DNA of 64,000 nucleotides, taken from Arion vulgaris (taxonomy: Eukaryota > Mollusca > Gastropoda > Stylommatophora > Arionidae). Below the pieces are notes generated by a model. The model made no database searches. It was not told the origin of the DNA and saw only the letters and a list, made by a program, of their open reading frames with translations. Positions 1-8,745 of the stretch are shown here, piece after piece. The stretch spans positions 33,525,342 through 33,589,341 of the forward strand of contig CM036758.1 in NCBI GenBank assembly GCA_020796225.1. The letters are read 5' to 3'. Position numbers and translations under genes: made by a program. Within the stretch, counting starts at the first letter, position 1; every line of letters begins with the position of its first letter.

Positions 1-168
1 GAAACAATACTTGTCTTATTTTAGGGTTGAAACAATACTTGTCTTATTTTAGGGTTGAAACAATACTTGTCTTATTTTGTGGTTGAAACAATACTTGTCT
101 TATTTTAGGGTTGAAACAATACTTGTCTTATTTTAGGGTTGAAACAATACTTGTCTTATTTTGTGGTT
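1..168. repeat. 28-bp minisatellite, six copies, with 84-bp higher-order unit
   Basis: Six head-to-tail copies of a 28-bp unit starting gaaacaatacttgtc. Copies 1, 2, 4 and 5 end in ttagggtt while copies 3 and 6 end in ttgtggtt, so the array is two copies of an 84-bp trimer. The left end is cut by the window edge, so the true array may be longer. Confidence 0.95.
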
Positions 169-182
169 GGCTAGTGAAGTTT

Positions 183-1915
183 TCCTACAGTAGCGGCTCT
201 CTCAGATCAACCCAGTATATCTTTGTCAATGACGTAGCCACATGCCTACCAGAGCGAGTACAAACTGTTATGTATGCCGACGACCTGGCAATATGGGCGA
301 GGAAAAGTCAATGCCCACAGCAACAAATCGACTACAAGTTACGTTAAATAATCTGGAAGTGTGGACAAAAAGTGGAATATGAGCATAAATGCGTCTAAAA
401 CCACTTACACTGTGTTCTCCCAGAACAACCAGAACCACAAAATTAAACTTAAAGTCAATGGGCATGATCTCCCAGAAAGCAAGACCCCAACGTACCTCGG
501 AATCACACTCGATAGAAAACTGACTTGGTGCACTCAAATTGAAAATGCTACGGCAAAAGCGAGACACAGGCTCACGATGATGAGTTAACTCGCAGGATCC
601 AAGTGGGGAACAAACACAAGAGTGCTTAAAACGCTCTACTCCGGTAGAATGCGACCGGTCTTGAAGTACGGCATCCAATAAACAATTCGCCAAAGTAAGC
701 AATAGTCAGAACCGTGCAATGCGCATTATCACAGGGGCCATGAAGTCCACGCCTATCAAGGCGATGGAAACAATCATAGGCATCCAACTAATGTCAGACC
801 GAAGGGACAGAAAAGTCTTAGTATTAGCCGAAAAACTTAAACGGATTATTCCCACCCTATGCATGAAAGAATGTACGAATTCGAAAGAAGCAGGATACAG
901 AGATCTAGCTTCGCAAAAATCGCTAAAACACTGACCGCATACCATCCGGTCCTTGCACAATACAAAACCAAACCAATCTCGGCAACTGATAAGTGCCCGT
1001 CGTGGAAAACCATAATGCCAGAACTAAGGGACAAAATCCATGGCATACTAAAAAAGGGCAGCAAGAAAACTTCGAAAGAAGAGCGGCCACAGAACAGTAC
1101 ATATCGACAGAATACCCCGAAAATAAGTGGACACACGTGTACACTGACGGGTCGGCCAGGAACGCAATCAGCGATGGTGGAGGAGGAATATTGCTTAAAC
1201 TATCAAAGAAAGTGACGGTCACAAAATCGATTGCCACAGGTAAATACTCTAATAACTACCGAGCAGAAGCGGAGGCAATAAGAACAGCGGCCGAAATGAT
1301 CCTAGAGAGAAGAGGCACCTCTCGCAACAAGGTCGTGATATTCACCGATGCTCTATCGGTCATCACGGCACTCAAAAGTGTAGGCAAAACAGAGCTGAAT
1401 GAGCTCAAAGCGACCCTCGATGAACTAACGCGCTCACTCAAATGCACCGCCATTCAGTGGATTCCATCACACTGTAATATAAGGGGGAACGAAAGTGCCG
1501 ACAAACTAGCTAAAGAAGGCGGGCGACTACCTCAGACTGATCACGAGATCAGTTATGAGGAAGCCCGAACAACCATCGGTTCGCATTACAGAGACAAGTG
1601 GACAAAAGACCATCTCCAGCATTCGAACGGTTACGGATACTATGGTCTGTCTCGTAGCGAATAAGTTGCCCTACTTTGCCTCCGTTCCGGCAACAACAAG
1701 CTACGAGCCCACATGTACAACAAATTTAAAATAGGCACAACTAGCCTGTGCCCATACAAAAAGGTGGACATTCTGCAGGATTGTCAACGGATAGCAGGTT
1801 TAAGAAATAAAACCTGGCCACAAAACACAGAGCTTCGCGAAAAGCTGTACGGAGGAACGGAGTCCCTCAAAACCAAGGTAAAATGTATGATAAAAGTTGG
1901 TTCATCAGTCTAGGT
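183..1915 (+). mobile_element. I/Nimb-like non-LTR retrotransposon, 5'-truncated, broken: RT end, RNase H, zinc knuckle
   Basis: Seen: a broken reading path beginning in the reverse-transcriptase palm with the box YADDLAIWARK (about 270-310). It continues through frameshifted thumb sequence to an RNase H domain at about 1125-1520. The RNase H keeps YTDGSA, RAEAEAIRTAAE, FTDALSV and the C-terminal PSHCNIRGNESAD, which are its D-E-D-H-D positions. A last block ends near 1915 with a sequence also found inverted at 49484. RT and RNase H on one non-LTR polyprotein is typical of the I superclade, and Nimb is inferred from the mollusc-like setting. Stops at about 346, 586, 680 and 1662 rule out a working protein. 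A second, minus-strand copy of the same family lies at 49484-51700. Confidence 0.9.
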
Positions 1916-2180
1916 CGGGATGGCGAGAGAGAGAGAGATCAACCCAGTATTTTCTCTTTGTGACATGCTTGCAAATAAGTCTGATTTTAAGTTGTAAAGA
2001 AATAACAATAGACCAGTTTTAGAATATTTACTATTTCCGCATTTCGGAAGGTACCCGCTTGCCAACTTTCACTTGTATAGCATGTCAGGAAGTTTGCAAA
2101 GTAAAGAAACAGATACACATCAACGTTGACATAACGTTGCCTTTTATATATGTATATAGATATACTACATAATGATATAG
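1916..2180. other. No gene seen
   Basis: AT-rich spacer between two LINE fragments, with short purine runs (gagagagagagag near 1926) and TA-rich tracts near 2140. No coding or structured feature recognised. Confidence 0.6.
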
Positions 2181-2690
2181 AAAGTAAGTTGAATAAAGTG
2201 TGATGAATTCAGGAGAAGTGACGAAATCAGAGAAATGTCTGGTCAACCACTAGTAACAATTGTTATATGAAGGAGAAGATGGAGATATGTTGGGTATACC
2301 TTGAGAAGAAATGTATGATCAACCACCTGTAACAACTGCTATAAGAAGGAGAAGATGGAGATATGTTGGGCATATATTGAGAAGAAATGTATGATCAACC
2401 ACCAGTAACAACTGCTATAAGAAGGAGAGGGTGGAGATATGTTGTGCAGTATGCCCAAGTAGAAATTATCAAAGAATACCAAAGCAGTCATTGAAATGGG
2501 AGGCAAAGGGTTCAAGAAAGAGAGGACACCTTAGGGATACCCTGAAACGAACTTTGCTGAGAGAAGCAAGTGATAATGTACTCTATTGCACGGAAGAGAT
2601 TGAACGAGTTGTCCTGTACAGAGCAGTATGGAGAAATTACTTGCAGGCGCTTTGTAACGTATATCGGTACAAGAGAAATATATATATATA
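2181..2690 (+). mobile_element. Non-LTR retrotransposon C-terminal fragment with internal 76-bp triplication
   Basis: This is the 3' end of the LINE family seen better at 47806-49190 (+) and 54360-55315 (-). Shared signs are GQPLVTI near 2235, RRRRWRYV-type basic blocks, GSRKRGHLRDTLKRTLLREAS (about 2510-2570), a final ALCNV, and the 3' sequence gtaacgtat.cggtac.agagaaat running into a TA microsatellite. Copies of a 76-bp piece start at 2241, 2317 and 2393, repeating the 'GQP..TT.IRRRRW' segment. The 5' part is missing and no start codon is meaningful. Confidence 0.85.
2241..2468 (+). repeat. 76-bp tandem triplication inside a LINE fragment
   Basis: Three direct copies of about 76 bp, each beginning g(a/g)tcaaccac and carrying an aaggaga..tggagatatgtt block. 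76 is not a multiple of three, so the reading frame shifts in each copy, which fits duplication after the element died. Confidence 0.85.
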
Positions 2691-2696
2691 TATATA

Positions 2697-2887
2697 CAGT
2701 GGCGGCTCGTCATTAAGGGCCAGTGGTTGCTCGTCATTAAGTGCCAGTGGGGCCGGGCCTCAACAAAAATAAAGTGTGACGTGTATTTATTATTTTATAC
2801 ATTAAAATATAACCTGACCGAAACCTTGATATTTCCGAAAATTTCTGTCTGGCCCCACCAACAAAACATGATCACGAGCCGCCACTG
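2697..2887. mobile_element. MITE-like element with 14-bp inverted ends
   Basis: The 191-bp unit begins CAGTGGCGGCTCGT and ends ACGAGCCGCCACTG, a perfect 14-bp terminal inverted repeat, with TA on both outer sides (possible 2-bp target duplication within a TA microsatellite). The left end carries a roughly 25-bp internal duplication (gctcgtcattaag twice). There is no coding capacity. The superfamily cannot be told from the ends alone. Confidence 0.7.
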
Positions 2888-3009
2888 TAAACATGTATAT
2901 AAATAGCACATTTTATGACAAATGACTTCTTTACTTTATTTAATTGTTAGCCTCATTTCAAGGTTGATACATTCCTTGACCAGTTTTGAAATTGACTTGT
3001 TTGATCTAT

Positions 3010-3355
3010 TATAATATTTGATTCTAATGTAATCATTGTAATCTTTGTCTTGGTTCTGTGGGTCTTCTTCTTCTTCTCTTCCACCATTTACGTCTTTATA
3101 GAAGTGTTGGGGGAATGTAGTGATCTTGTGTGTGGTTTTGTTTTAAGGCACTTTGTTAGCTGATATTCATTTTCGTAAGACTGTTCTTGATGCCGTCGCT
3201 CCATCTTTTGTGTGGTCTTTCTCTTGCCTTGTATTCATTATGCTTTGTCTGAGTGGCTCTTTGTGGTAGACGATACCAGGGCATTTTGTCAGGCGTCCAG
3301 ACCATTTAATCCGTTGTTCTTTTATGAATTGCATGACTGGTTTCACATCCAGTCT
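3010..3355 (-). mobile_element. Non-LTR retrotransposon C-terminal fragment
   Basis: On the minus strand the segment reads as the basic C-terminus that follows the RT of many RTE/CR1-like elements: QRIKWFGRLTKCP-type sequence, then an arginine/lysine-rich TRQEKDHTKDG block and a cttctt-rich 3' tail (plus strand 3067-3085). Only the last roughly 100 codons survive and they are frame-broken. It resembles the 3' ends at 45465 and 47410. Confidence 0.6.
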
Positions 3356-3560
3356 TCGCCCGAGTGGTTACCGGGCCCAAATTTGGGTTGTAAAGAATAG
3401 AACCACTGTTACCTGCCATGCATGTCGTAAGAGGCGACTAAGGAGGTTTGGCTGAAATCGGATGCACATGTCCTAAACGTGTAGAAGTCTATGCTTAGGA
3501 GCCTACCAAACCAATGTGCAACGTATACACGTTCTTGGCAAAGATCAAACATATCACAAA
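3356..3560 (+). repeat. Dispersed SINE-like repeat, copy 1
   Basis: This begins cgcccgagtggttaccgggc, reminiscent of a tRNA-Leu-type A box. It continues with a conserved core around tgttacctgccatgcatgtc at about 3411-3430 and ggaggtttgg. The same core recurs at 9516-9640 with scattered substitutions. No B box is evident. It is likely a SINE with a conserved central domain; family not identified. Confidence 0.6.
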
Positions 3561-3777
3561 TAGTGATTAAAATTGGTCGTAAAGAACGAACGCAAAGAAG
3601 AAGAAGAAGAAGACATCCATTCTTCTTCTGATTTCTTAATTTCTAATTTTGTCTCTTATTGTCACACTTGCAGCTCTTCTAAGACACCTCATCTCTGTCG
3701 TTATGATTTTCCGCTCATTAGCTGCTGTTATTGGCCATGTTATCTATCCACTGACTGACCTCCTCGATATGGGGGAA
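3561..3777. other. No gene seen
   Basis: Spacer with an aagaagaagaagaagaag run near 3595 facing a cttcttctg run near 3620. No coding signal recognised. Confidence 0.5.
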
Positions 3778-4939
3778 GAACCAGCCAACCTGTCAGCTCT
3801 CTCATTACAAACTACTGCCATGGACAAGTGTTTCCTATGTAGATCTGTTTGAGTACATATGAAGCAGCCAACCTATCAGCTCTCTCATTACAAACTACTG
3901 CCTTGGACAAGTGTTTCCTATGTAGATCTGTTTGAGTACATATGAAGCAGCCAACCTATCAGCTCTCTCATTACAAACTACTGCCTTGGACAAGTGTTTC
4001 CTATGTAGATCTGTTTGAGTACATATGAACCAGTCAACCTATCAGCTCTCTCATTACAAACTACTGCCTTGGACAAGTGTTTCCTATGTAGATCTGTTTG
4101 AGTACATATGAACCAGCCAACCTATCAGCTCTCTCATTACAAACTACTGCCTTGGACAAGTGTTTCCTATGTAGATCTGTTTGAGTACATATGAACCAGC
4201 CAACCTATCAGCTCTCTCATTACAAACTACTGCCTTGGACAAGTGTTTCCTATGTAGATCTGTTTGAGTACATATGAACCAGCCAACCTATCAGCTCTCT
4301 CATTACAAACTACTGCCTTGGACAAGTGTTTCCTATGTAGATCTGTTTGAGTACATATGAACCAGCCAACCTATCAGCTCTCTCATTACAAACTACTGCC
4401 TTGGACAAGTGTTTCCTATGTAGATCTGTTTGAGTACATATGAACCAGCCAACCTATCAGCTCTCTCATTACAAACTACTGCCTTGGACAAGTGTTTCCT
4501 ATGTAGATCTGTTTGAGTACATATGAACCAGCCAACCTATCAGCTCTCTCATTACAAACTACTGCCTTGGACAAGTGTTTCCTATGTAGATCTGTTTGAG
4601 TACATATGAACCAGCCAACCTATCAGCTCTCTCATTACAAACTACTGCCTTGGACAAGTGTTTCCTATGTAGATCTGTTTGAGTACATATGAACCAGCCA
4701 ACCTATCAGCTCTCTCATTACAAACTACTGCCTTGGACAAGTGTTTCCTATGTAGATCTGTTTGAGTACATATGAACCAGCCAACCTATCAGCTCTCTCA
4801 TTACAAACTACTGCCTTGGACAAGTGTTTCCTATGTAGATCTGTTTGAGTACATATGAACCAGCCAACCTATCAGCTCTCTCATTACAAACTACTGCCTT
4901 GGACAAGTGTTTCCTATGTAGATCTGTTTGAGTACATAT
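3778..4939. repeat. 83-bp minisatellite, 14 full copies
   Basis: Fourteen head-to-tail 83-bp monomers beginning gaaccagccaacctatcagc, 14 x 83 = 1162 bp exactly. Divergence is tiny: gaagcagcc in copies 2 and 3, cagtcaacc in copy 4, and ccatgg and gtcagc in copy 1. Such homogeneity implies recent expansion. The last monomer abuts directly the attgattgat tail of the minus-strand SINE at 4940. Confidence 0.95.
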
Positions 4940-5634
4940 GATTGATTGATAGGGCCTTCATCATTGCACTTTATTGAGTATGTGTGCTCCAATCTCTTTC
5001 TTACACAGGAAGATCTCAGGTGACAATGCACAAACTCTGTAGCACCGGCGTTGGTCTCCGGTGTAATTTAGATGATAGTGAAAATATTTGGTAGGAATTT
5101 AGTTTGTAAATTTTTGGAATGAATTTTGCATGAGCAGAGGCTTTTCAGTCTGCTCTTGTCGATTTTGGAATGAATGTTGCATGAGCAGAGGCTTTTCAGT
5201 CTGCTCTTGTCGGTTTTGGAATGAATTTTGCATGAGCAGAGGCTGTTCAGTCTGCTCTTGTCGGTTTTGGAATGAATTTTGCATGAGCAGAGGCTTTTCA
5301 GTCTGCTCTTGTCGATTTTGGAATGAATGTTGCATGAGCATAGGCTTTTCAGTCTGCTCTTGTCGATTTTGGAATGAATGTTGCATGAGCAGAGGCTTTT
5401 CAGTCTGCTCTTGTCGATTTTGGATTGCCAAGGGTTCTTTTGTGTGCCAAATTTAAACATAGGTTCTACGTTTTATCGTCCATCTCCAATAGGACTAGGA
5501 ACTAAATCTCACCTACATTGAGACCAGTGATCTCTTGGAAAATATTTTGACGACTTCACGAGTGAGCAAACCGGTTACATTTGGCACGAGAGGCAAGCAT
5601 CTAACCTCTACGCCACAGAGACCCCCTTTAATAT
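4940..5634 (-). mobile_element. tRNA-derived SINE, minus strand, with an internal minisatellite
   Basis: Read on the minus strand, this starts at about 5634 with a tRNA-like head (gtctctgtggcgtagaggtta as A-box region, aaccggtt as B-box region). It continues through tattttccaagagatcactg and the tctttctt..cacaggaag block, and ends in atcaatcaat at 4940. The same order occurs on the plus strand at 7910-8309, and the head again at 62695. The SINE body is interrupted at 5112-5425 by a 51-bp tandem array absent from the other copies. Confidence 0.85.
5112..5425. repeat. 51-bp minisatellite inside the SINE, about 6 copies
   Basis: The unit (atgagcagaggcttttcagt...) repeats every 51 bp. Because 51 is a multiple of three, three frames stay open across it and give false repetitive proteins. 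The monomer edge tgtcgattttgga matches the place where the plus-strand SINE has caaaatcgagaag (about 8108), so the array grew from the SINE's own interior. Confidence 0.9.
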
Positions 5635-5944
5635 ATGAGTCTTTTTGTAAGTAGATTCCTTTCCACCATATCCACTCATCCATCCACAAATCTATCCATC
5701 CACAACTCCAGAAATAAAAGACATCCACATATAACAAGAAGAACAACAGGTAAAACAGATGACACTTTTAAACAATACACAATACAAGTTTTAGCATATT
5801 TTTGTAGCAATTTATTTTGATGTTTCTTTTTAAAAAAATATATGTTATGGATGTCATTGGTTTTTTTTAATGTTACAATAAATAAATAAAATATGATAAT
5901 ATGTAAAAGTTAACACGTTTTGTTGGGTTGTCTTTTGTCCAACT
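5635..5944. other. No gene seen
   Basis: AT-rich spacer with catccatccac-like short repeats near 5685 and poly-T and poly-A tracts at 5820-5875. Nothing coding recognised. Confidence 0.5.
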
Positions 5945-6238
5945 TGTTTGAGACAACTGCCTCATGTATGCCCCAGCTGTAGTAGGGGATTGTGTTTGAG
6001 GATTTGACTTTACAGTCACATTCACACATAACAGAGAAGTGTAGCAGCACACGTCTGAGACTGTTTTCATCATCTCTTGCAATGTACAGCTATTATCAGA
6101 CAACTACATCATGTATGCCCCAGCTGTGGTAGGGGATTGTGTTCGAGGTTTTGACTTTACACACATCAGAGAGGTGTAGCAGCACACGTCTGAAACTGTT
6201 GTCATCATGGCTTGTGATGGACGGCTATTATCAAGTAA
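5945..6238. repeat. About 150-bp tandem duplication
   Basis: Two direct, diverged copies (about 5952-6096 and 6101-6238), each running from caact.c.tcatgtatgcc through gtagcagcacacgtctg to agctattatc or ggctattatc. Both copies carry small indels. Confidence 0.85.
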
Positions 6239-6289
6239 ATAAATATGTTCCATTGGAAACAAGTTAGTGATAAAGCAAAAGTCATTACA

Positions 6290-7160
6290 ACAATTAGTTT
6301 TCTCCTCTATACTTCTTCCCATCCCCGGGCTTGTCGTGACTCTTTGCCATTCTCGCAGCTCTTACGCCTTCGTCGCCTTTGTAGTGAGGACGATGATTTT
6401 CTTGAGAGAGCTCGCGAGATGCTTGATTTCTTTCGTAGGCGCCTATACCCGGAGAGGGTGCTTGTCTCGGCTATGCATCGAGTTCAGAAAATCACTCGCC
6501 AGCAGGCCCTTACCAGTCAGTATAGGACTACTAACTCTGACAGAGTAAAACTTATCTTAACTTACCACCCCATAGTTCCCTGGTGAAAAATGTTTTATTC
6601 CGTCATCTGTCTCTCCTTAGATCAGATCCTGAGACCCGTTCTGTCTTCCCAACTATCCTTTGGTGTCTTACAGACGGGACAGAAGTCTTAAGGATATGTT
6701 GGTACACAGTCGCCTTAAGTCCAATATCCAGACTCATTTTGGCACTGTCCAGTGTGGTCGTCGGCGTTGCAACACGTGTGCTTATGTGATACAGACGCGT
6801 ACTGTATCTTTTCCTTTAGGCACGTTTCTTATTGACGATGGGTTCACATGCGAGTCCCGTAATCTTATCTATGCCATTATCTGTAAGCGGTGTAACAAGA
6901 CTTATATCGGCGAGACAGGCAAGAGGCTCAGTGACCGATTCGCCCAACACTTACGCGACATACGCCAATGCTCTGTGACCCTGTAGCCACCCATTTCAAT
7001 GATACTGGCCATTTAGGTGCTCACGATGTCCAGGTCACAGCCATCCGATCATGTTCCTCGGATGATCGCAGTCGATTTGCTCTGGAGAATCGGTTGATTT
7101 CTTTGTATGGTACCTTGCGACCACGTGAGCTCAACGTATTACATTCTTATGCTTCTTAGT
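6290..7160 (+). mobile_element. Penelope-like retroelement C-terminus with GIY-YIG endonuclease, broken
   Basis: Seen: about 290 codons spread over three frames, with breaks near 6583, 6660-6700 and 6975. The C-terminal part has the GIY-YIG pattern: NLIYAIICKRCNKTYIGETG (about 6860-6920) then KRLSDRFAQHLRDI, and after a frameshift HFNDTGH and RFALENRLISLYGTLRP. In Penelope-like elements this endonuclease follows the RT and nicks the target; the RT part is absent here. The CKRCN insert inside the GIY-YIG core is common in Penelope/Neptune types. A 3' segment with a conserved gaaacgttgctgt motif follows at 7470, and a second 3' end lies at 55440-55690. Confidence 0.85.
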
Positions 7161-7303
7161 ACTTTCTCTTCCCATGCTTTGTAATCTATATGGGTATATG
7201 TTGCATGTATTCATGTTATATTCCATTCTTATGCTTCTTAGTACTTTCTCTTCCCATGCTTTGTAATCTATATGGGTATATGTTGCATGTATTCAAGTTA
7301 TAT
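7140..7303. repeat. 82-bp tandem duplication after the Penelope-like ORF
   Basis: Two nearly identical 82-bp copies (acattcttatgcttcttag ... gcatgtattca). The first overlaps the last codons and stop of the GIY-YIG reading frame. Confidence 0.9.
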
Positions 7304-7464
7304 ATTTACTAGATGTTTCATTGTTTCTTTCCTTTCTATTTCTAGTTTTTATGTGTGTTTTTGTGTTACATTTATTTCGTTATTCGTTTTTATTCCAGAT
7401 TTTCCTTAGATACGTTGGTATTTGGTCGTCCATTTGTGTTTCATTTTAATTTGTCACTCCTGTT

Positions 7465-7565
7465 TGTTCGTTTGCTTGATAAAGGCCTTGTTGGTCGAAA
7501 CGTTGCTGTATTTTGTCATTGTTTTTGTAATTTGTAAAACTACAGTACTTTGTAATTACGTGTTT
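7465..7565 (+). ncRNA. Hammerhead-like motif at Penelope-like 3' end (uncertain)
   Basis: The sequence gcttgataaaggccttg then ttggtcgaaacgttgctg has the layout of a hammerhead core (CUGAnGA, helix II, GAAAC), and Penelope-like elements are known to carry hammerhead motifs. However, the first box reads TTGATAA rather than CTGAnGA in both this copy and the minus-strand copy near 55530, so activity is doubtful. The block is conserved between the two copies across about 100 bp. Confidence 0.4.
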
Positions 7566-7618
7566 TTACAACAATTAGTGAACTCACAACTGAAGAGATT
7601 AATGGACAATTGCTGTAG

Positions 7619-7706
7619 AACACTGATCAAGTATGCACTGATCAAGTATGCACTGATCAAGTATGCACTGATCAAGTATGCACTGATCAAGTATGCACTG
7701 ATCAAG
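7619..7706. repeat. 15-bp minisatellite, about 6 copies
   Basis: Unit gatcaagtatgcact, six near-perfect copies. It keeps one frame open, but nothing suggests a real protein. Confidence 0.9.
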
Positions 7707-7909
7707 CCCTAATTAACGTTTCTATCGGTCACAGCAAATGGGGAAAAACTAATTGATTTGTGTAGAAAGTGACATTGTGCAAGGCTCAGTCTTTTGAAAA
7801 GAGACTTAGGGATGAGCTGAAAGACAAGAGAGAAAACTCAGAAGCTGTCACAGTAAAACACTAGCCAATTGACCATGCCAAACAAAAAATATGACCCTCT
7901 GCAAAGTAG

Positions 7910-8309
7910 GGTCTCTGTAGCGTAGAGGTTAGATGCTCGCCTCTCGTGGCAAATGTAACCGGTTCGCTCCCCGTGGAGCCATCTGGATATTTTTCCAGAG
8001 ATCCCTGATCTCAGTGTAGGTGAGATTGAGTTTCTAGTCCTACCAGAGACGGACGATAAAACTTAGGCCCGGTGTTCAAGTTAAGCATGTAAAAGAACCT
8101 TTGGCAGTTCAAAATCGAGAAGAGTATGCCGTAAAGCCGAAGCCCGGGCAAAATCCTTAGAAAAAAAGATTAAGAACAAAATATCTTTAAAAATTAAATA
8201 GGGGACCCTCGGAGTTCGTGCACTGCAGCTGAGATCTTCCTGTGTAGAAAGAGATCGGTGCACACATGGTTAATCACCAAAGTGCACTGATGATGATCTA
8301 ATCAATCAA
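7910..8309 (+). mobile_element. tRNA-derived SINE, plus strand
   Basis: This starts gtctctgtagcgtagaggtta (A-box-like), has ggttcgctccc (B-box-like) about 45 bases later, then tttttccagagatccctga, a unique body and the end atctaatcaatcaaaa. It is the same family as 4940-5634 (-) and 62695-62960 (+). It is not a functional tRNA: the cloverleaf is degenerate and a 300-bp body follows. Confidence 0.85.
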
Positions 8310-8574
8310 AACCATCTGTAAAACAAATAGGCCATGTTTATACGAGTGAACTCACAACTGAATACATCCCTTTCAGTCCCATAACGGCCAATAGCTACCA
8401 GTTCAATCCCATAGCGGCCGTAAACGTCCGACATTTGTATTCCTTTTTAATTCCTCTTTTATATCTTTCCGTGCAAATAGGCAAACTAAATTTAGTCCTG
8501 ATGACATTGCCGATAATAGCTACCGCCATAATAATTGGTCGCAAGTTTCTAACGTGATTGGTTTCATACTGATG
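8310..8574. other. Spacer; short direct repeat
   Basis: Contains two copies of a roughly 30-bp phrase (cagtcccataacggccaata / caatcccatagcggccgtaa) at about 8375-8430. No gene. Confidence 0.5.
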
Positions 8575-8745
8575 AATTCACAGTCGACTGTGAACAACCA
8601 CTTCCTAGGGAGAACGTTATTCACAGTCGGATATAAATAAAGCTGATTCGATTGGCTGACGTTTAAGCGCAGTACCTGATTATTTTTTCTAAAAATGGCG
8701 ATCGAGAAAGGAGCGACATTTCTGACTCTGAAAGATTTTGAAGCA
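8575..8745 (+). repeat. Left inverted repeat with promoter and first codons of the zinc-finger gene
   Basis: About 170 bp match the reverse complement of 20610-20765. The outer end holds the perfect 18-bp palindrome TTCACAGTCGACTGTGAA. A second copy of ATTCACAGTCG follows at about 8619, then TATAAATA at 8632-8639 and the ATG at 8695. The pair could be terminal inverted repeats of a DNA transposon or an inverted duplication of a promoter region. No target-site duplication is visible just outside either copy. Confidence 0.85.
8620..8660 (+). promoter_or_regulatory. Putative TATA promoter
   Basis: TATAAATA at 8632-8639 lies 56 bases upstream of the ATG at 8695 and just after an ATTCACAGTCG motif. 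The same block is kept in the inverted copy (TATTTATA at 20701-20708). Promoter function is inferred from position only. Confidence 0.4.

Noticed and set aside
5068..5460. Three overlapping open frames of 108-130 codons with repeating cysteine-rich or glutamine-rich units
   Set aside because: They exist only because the 51-bp repeat length is a multiple of three; the DNA is an expanded SINE interior.
6245..6586. Independent host gene starting at 6245
   Set aside because: The frame continues, through frameshifts, into the GIY-YIG part of a Penelope-like element.
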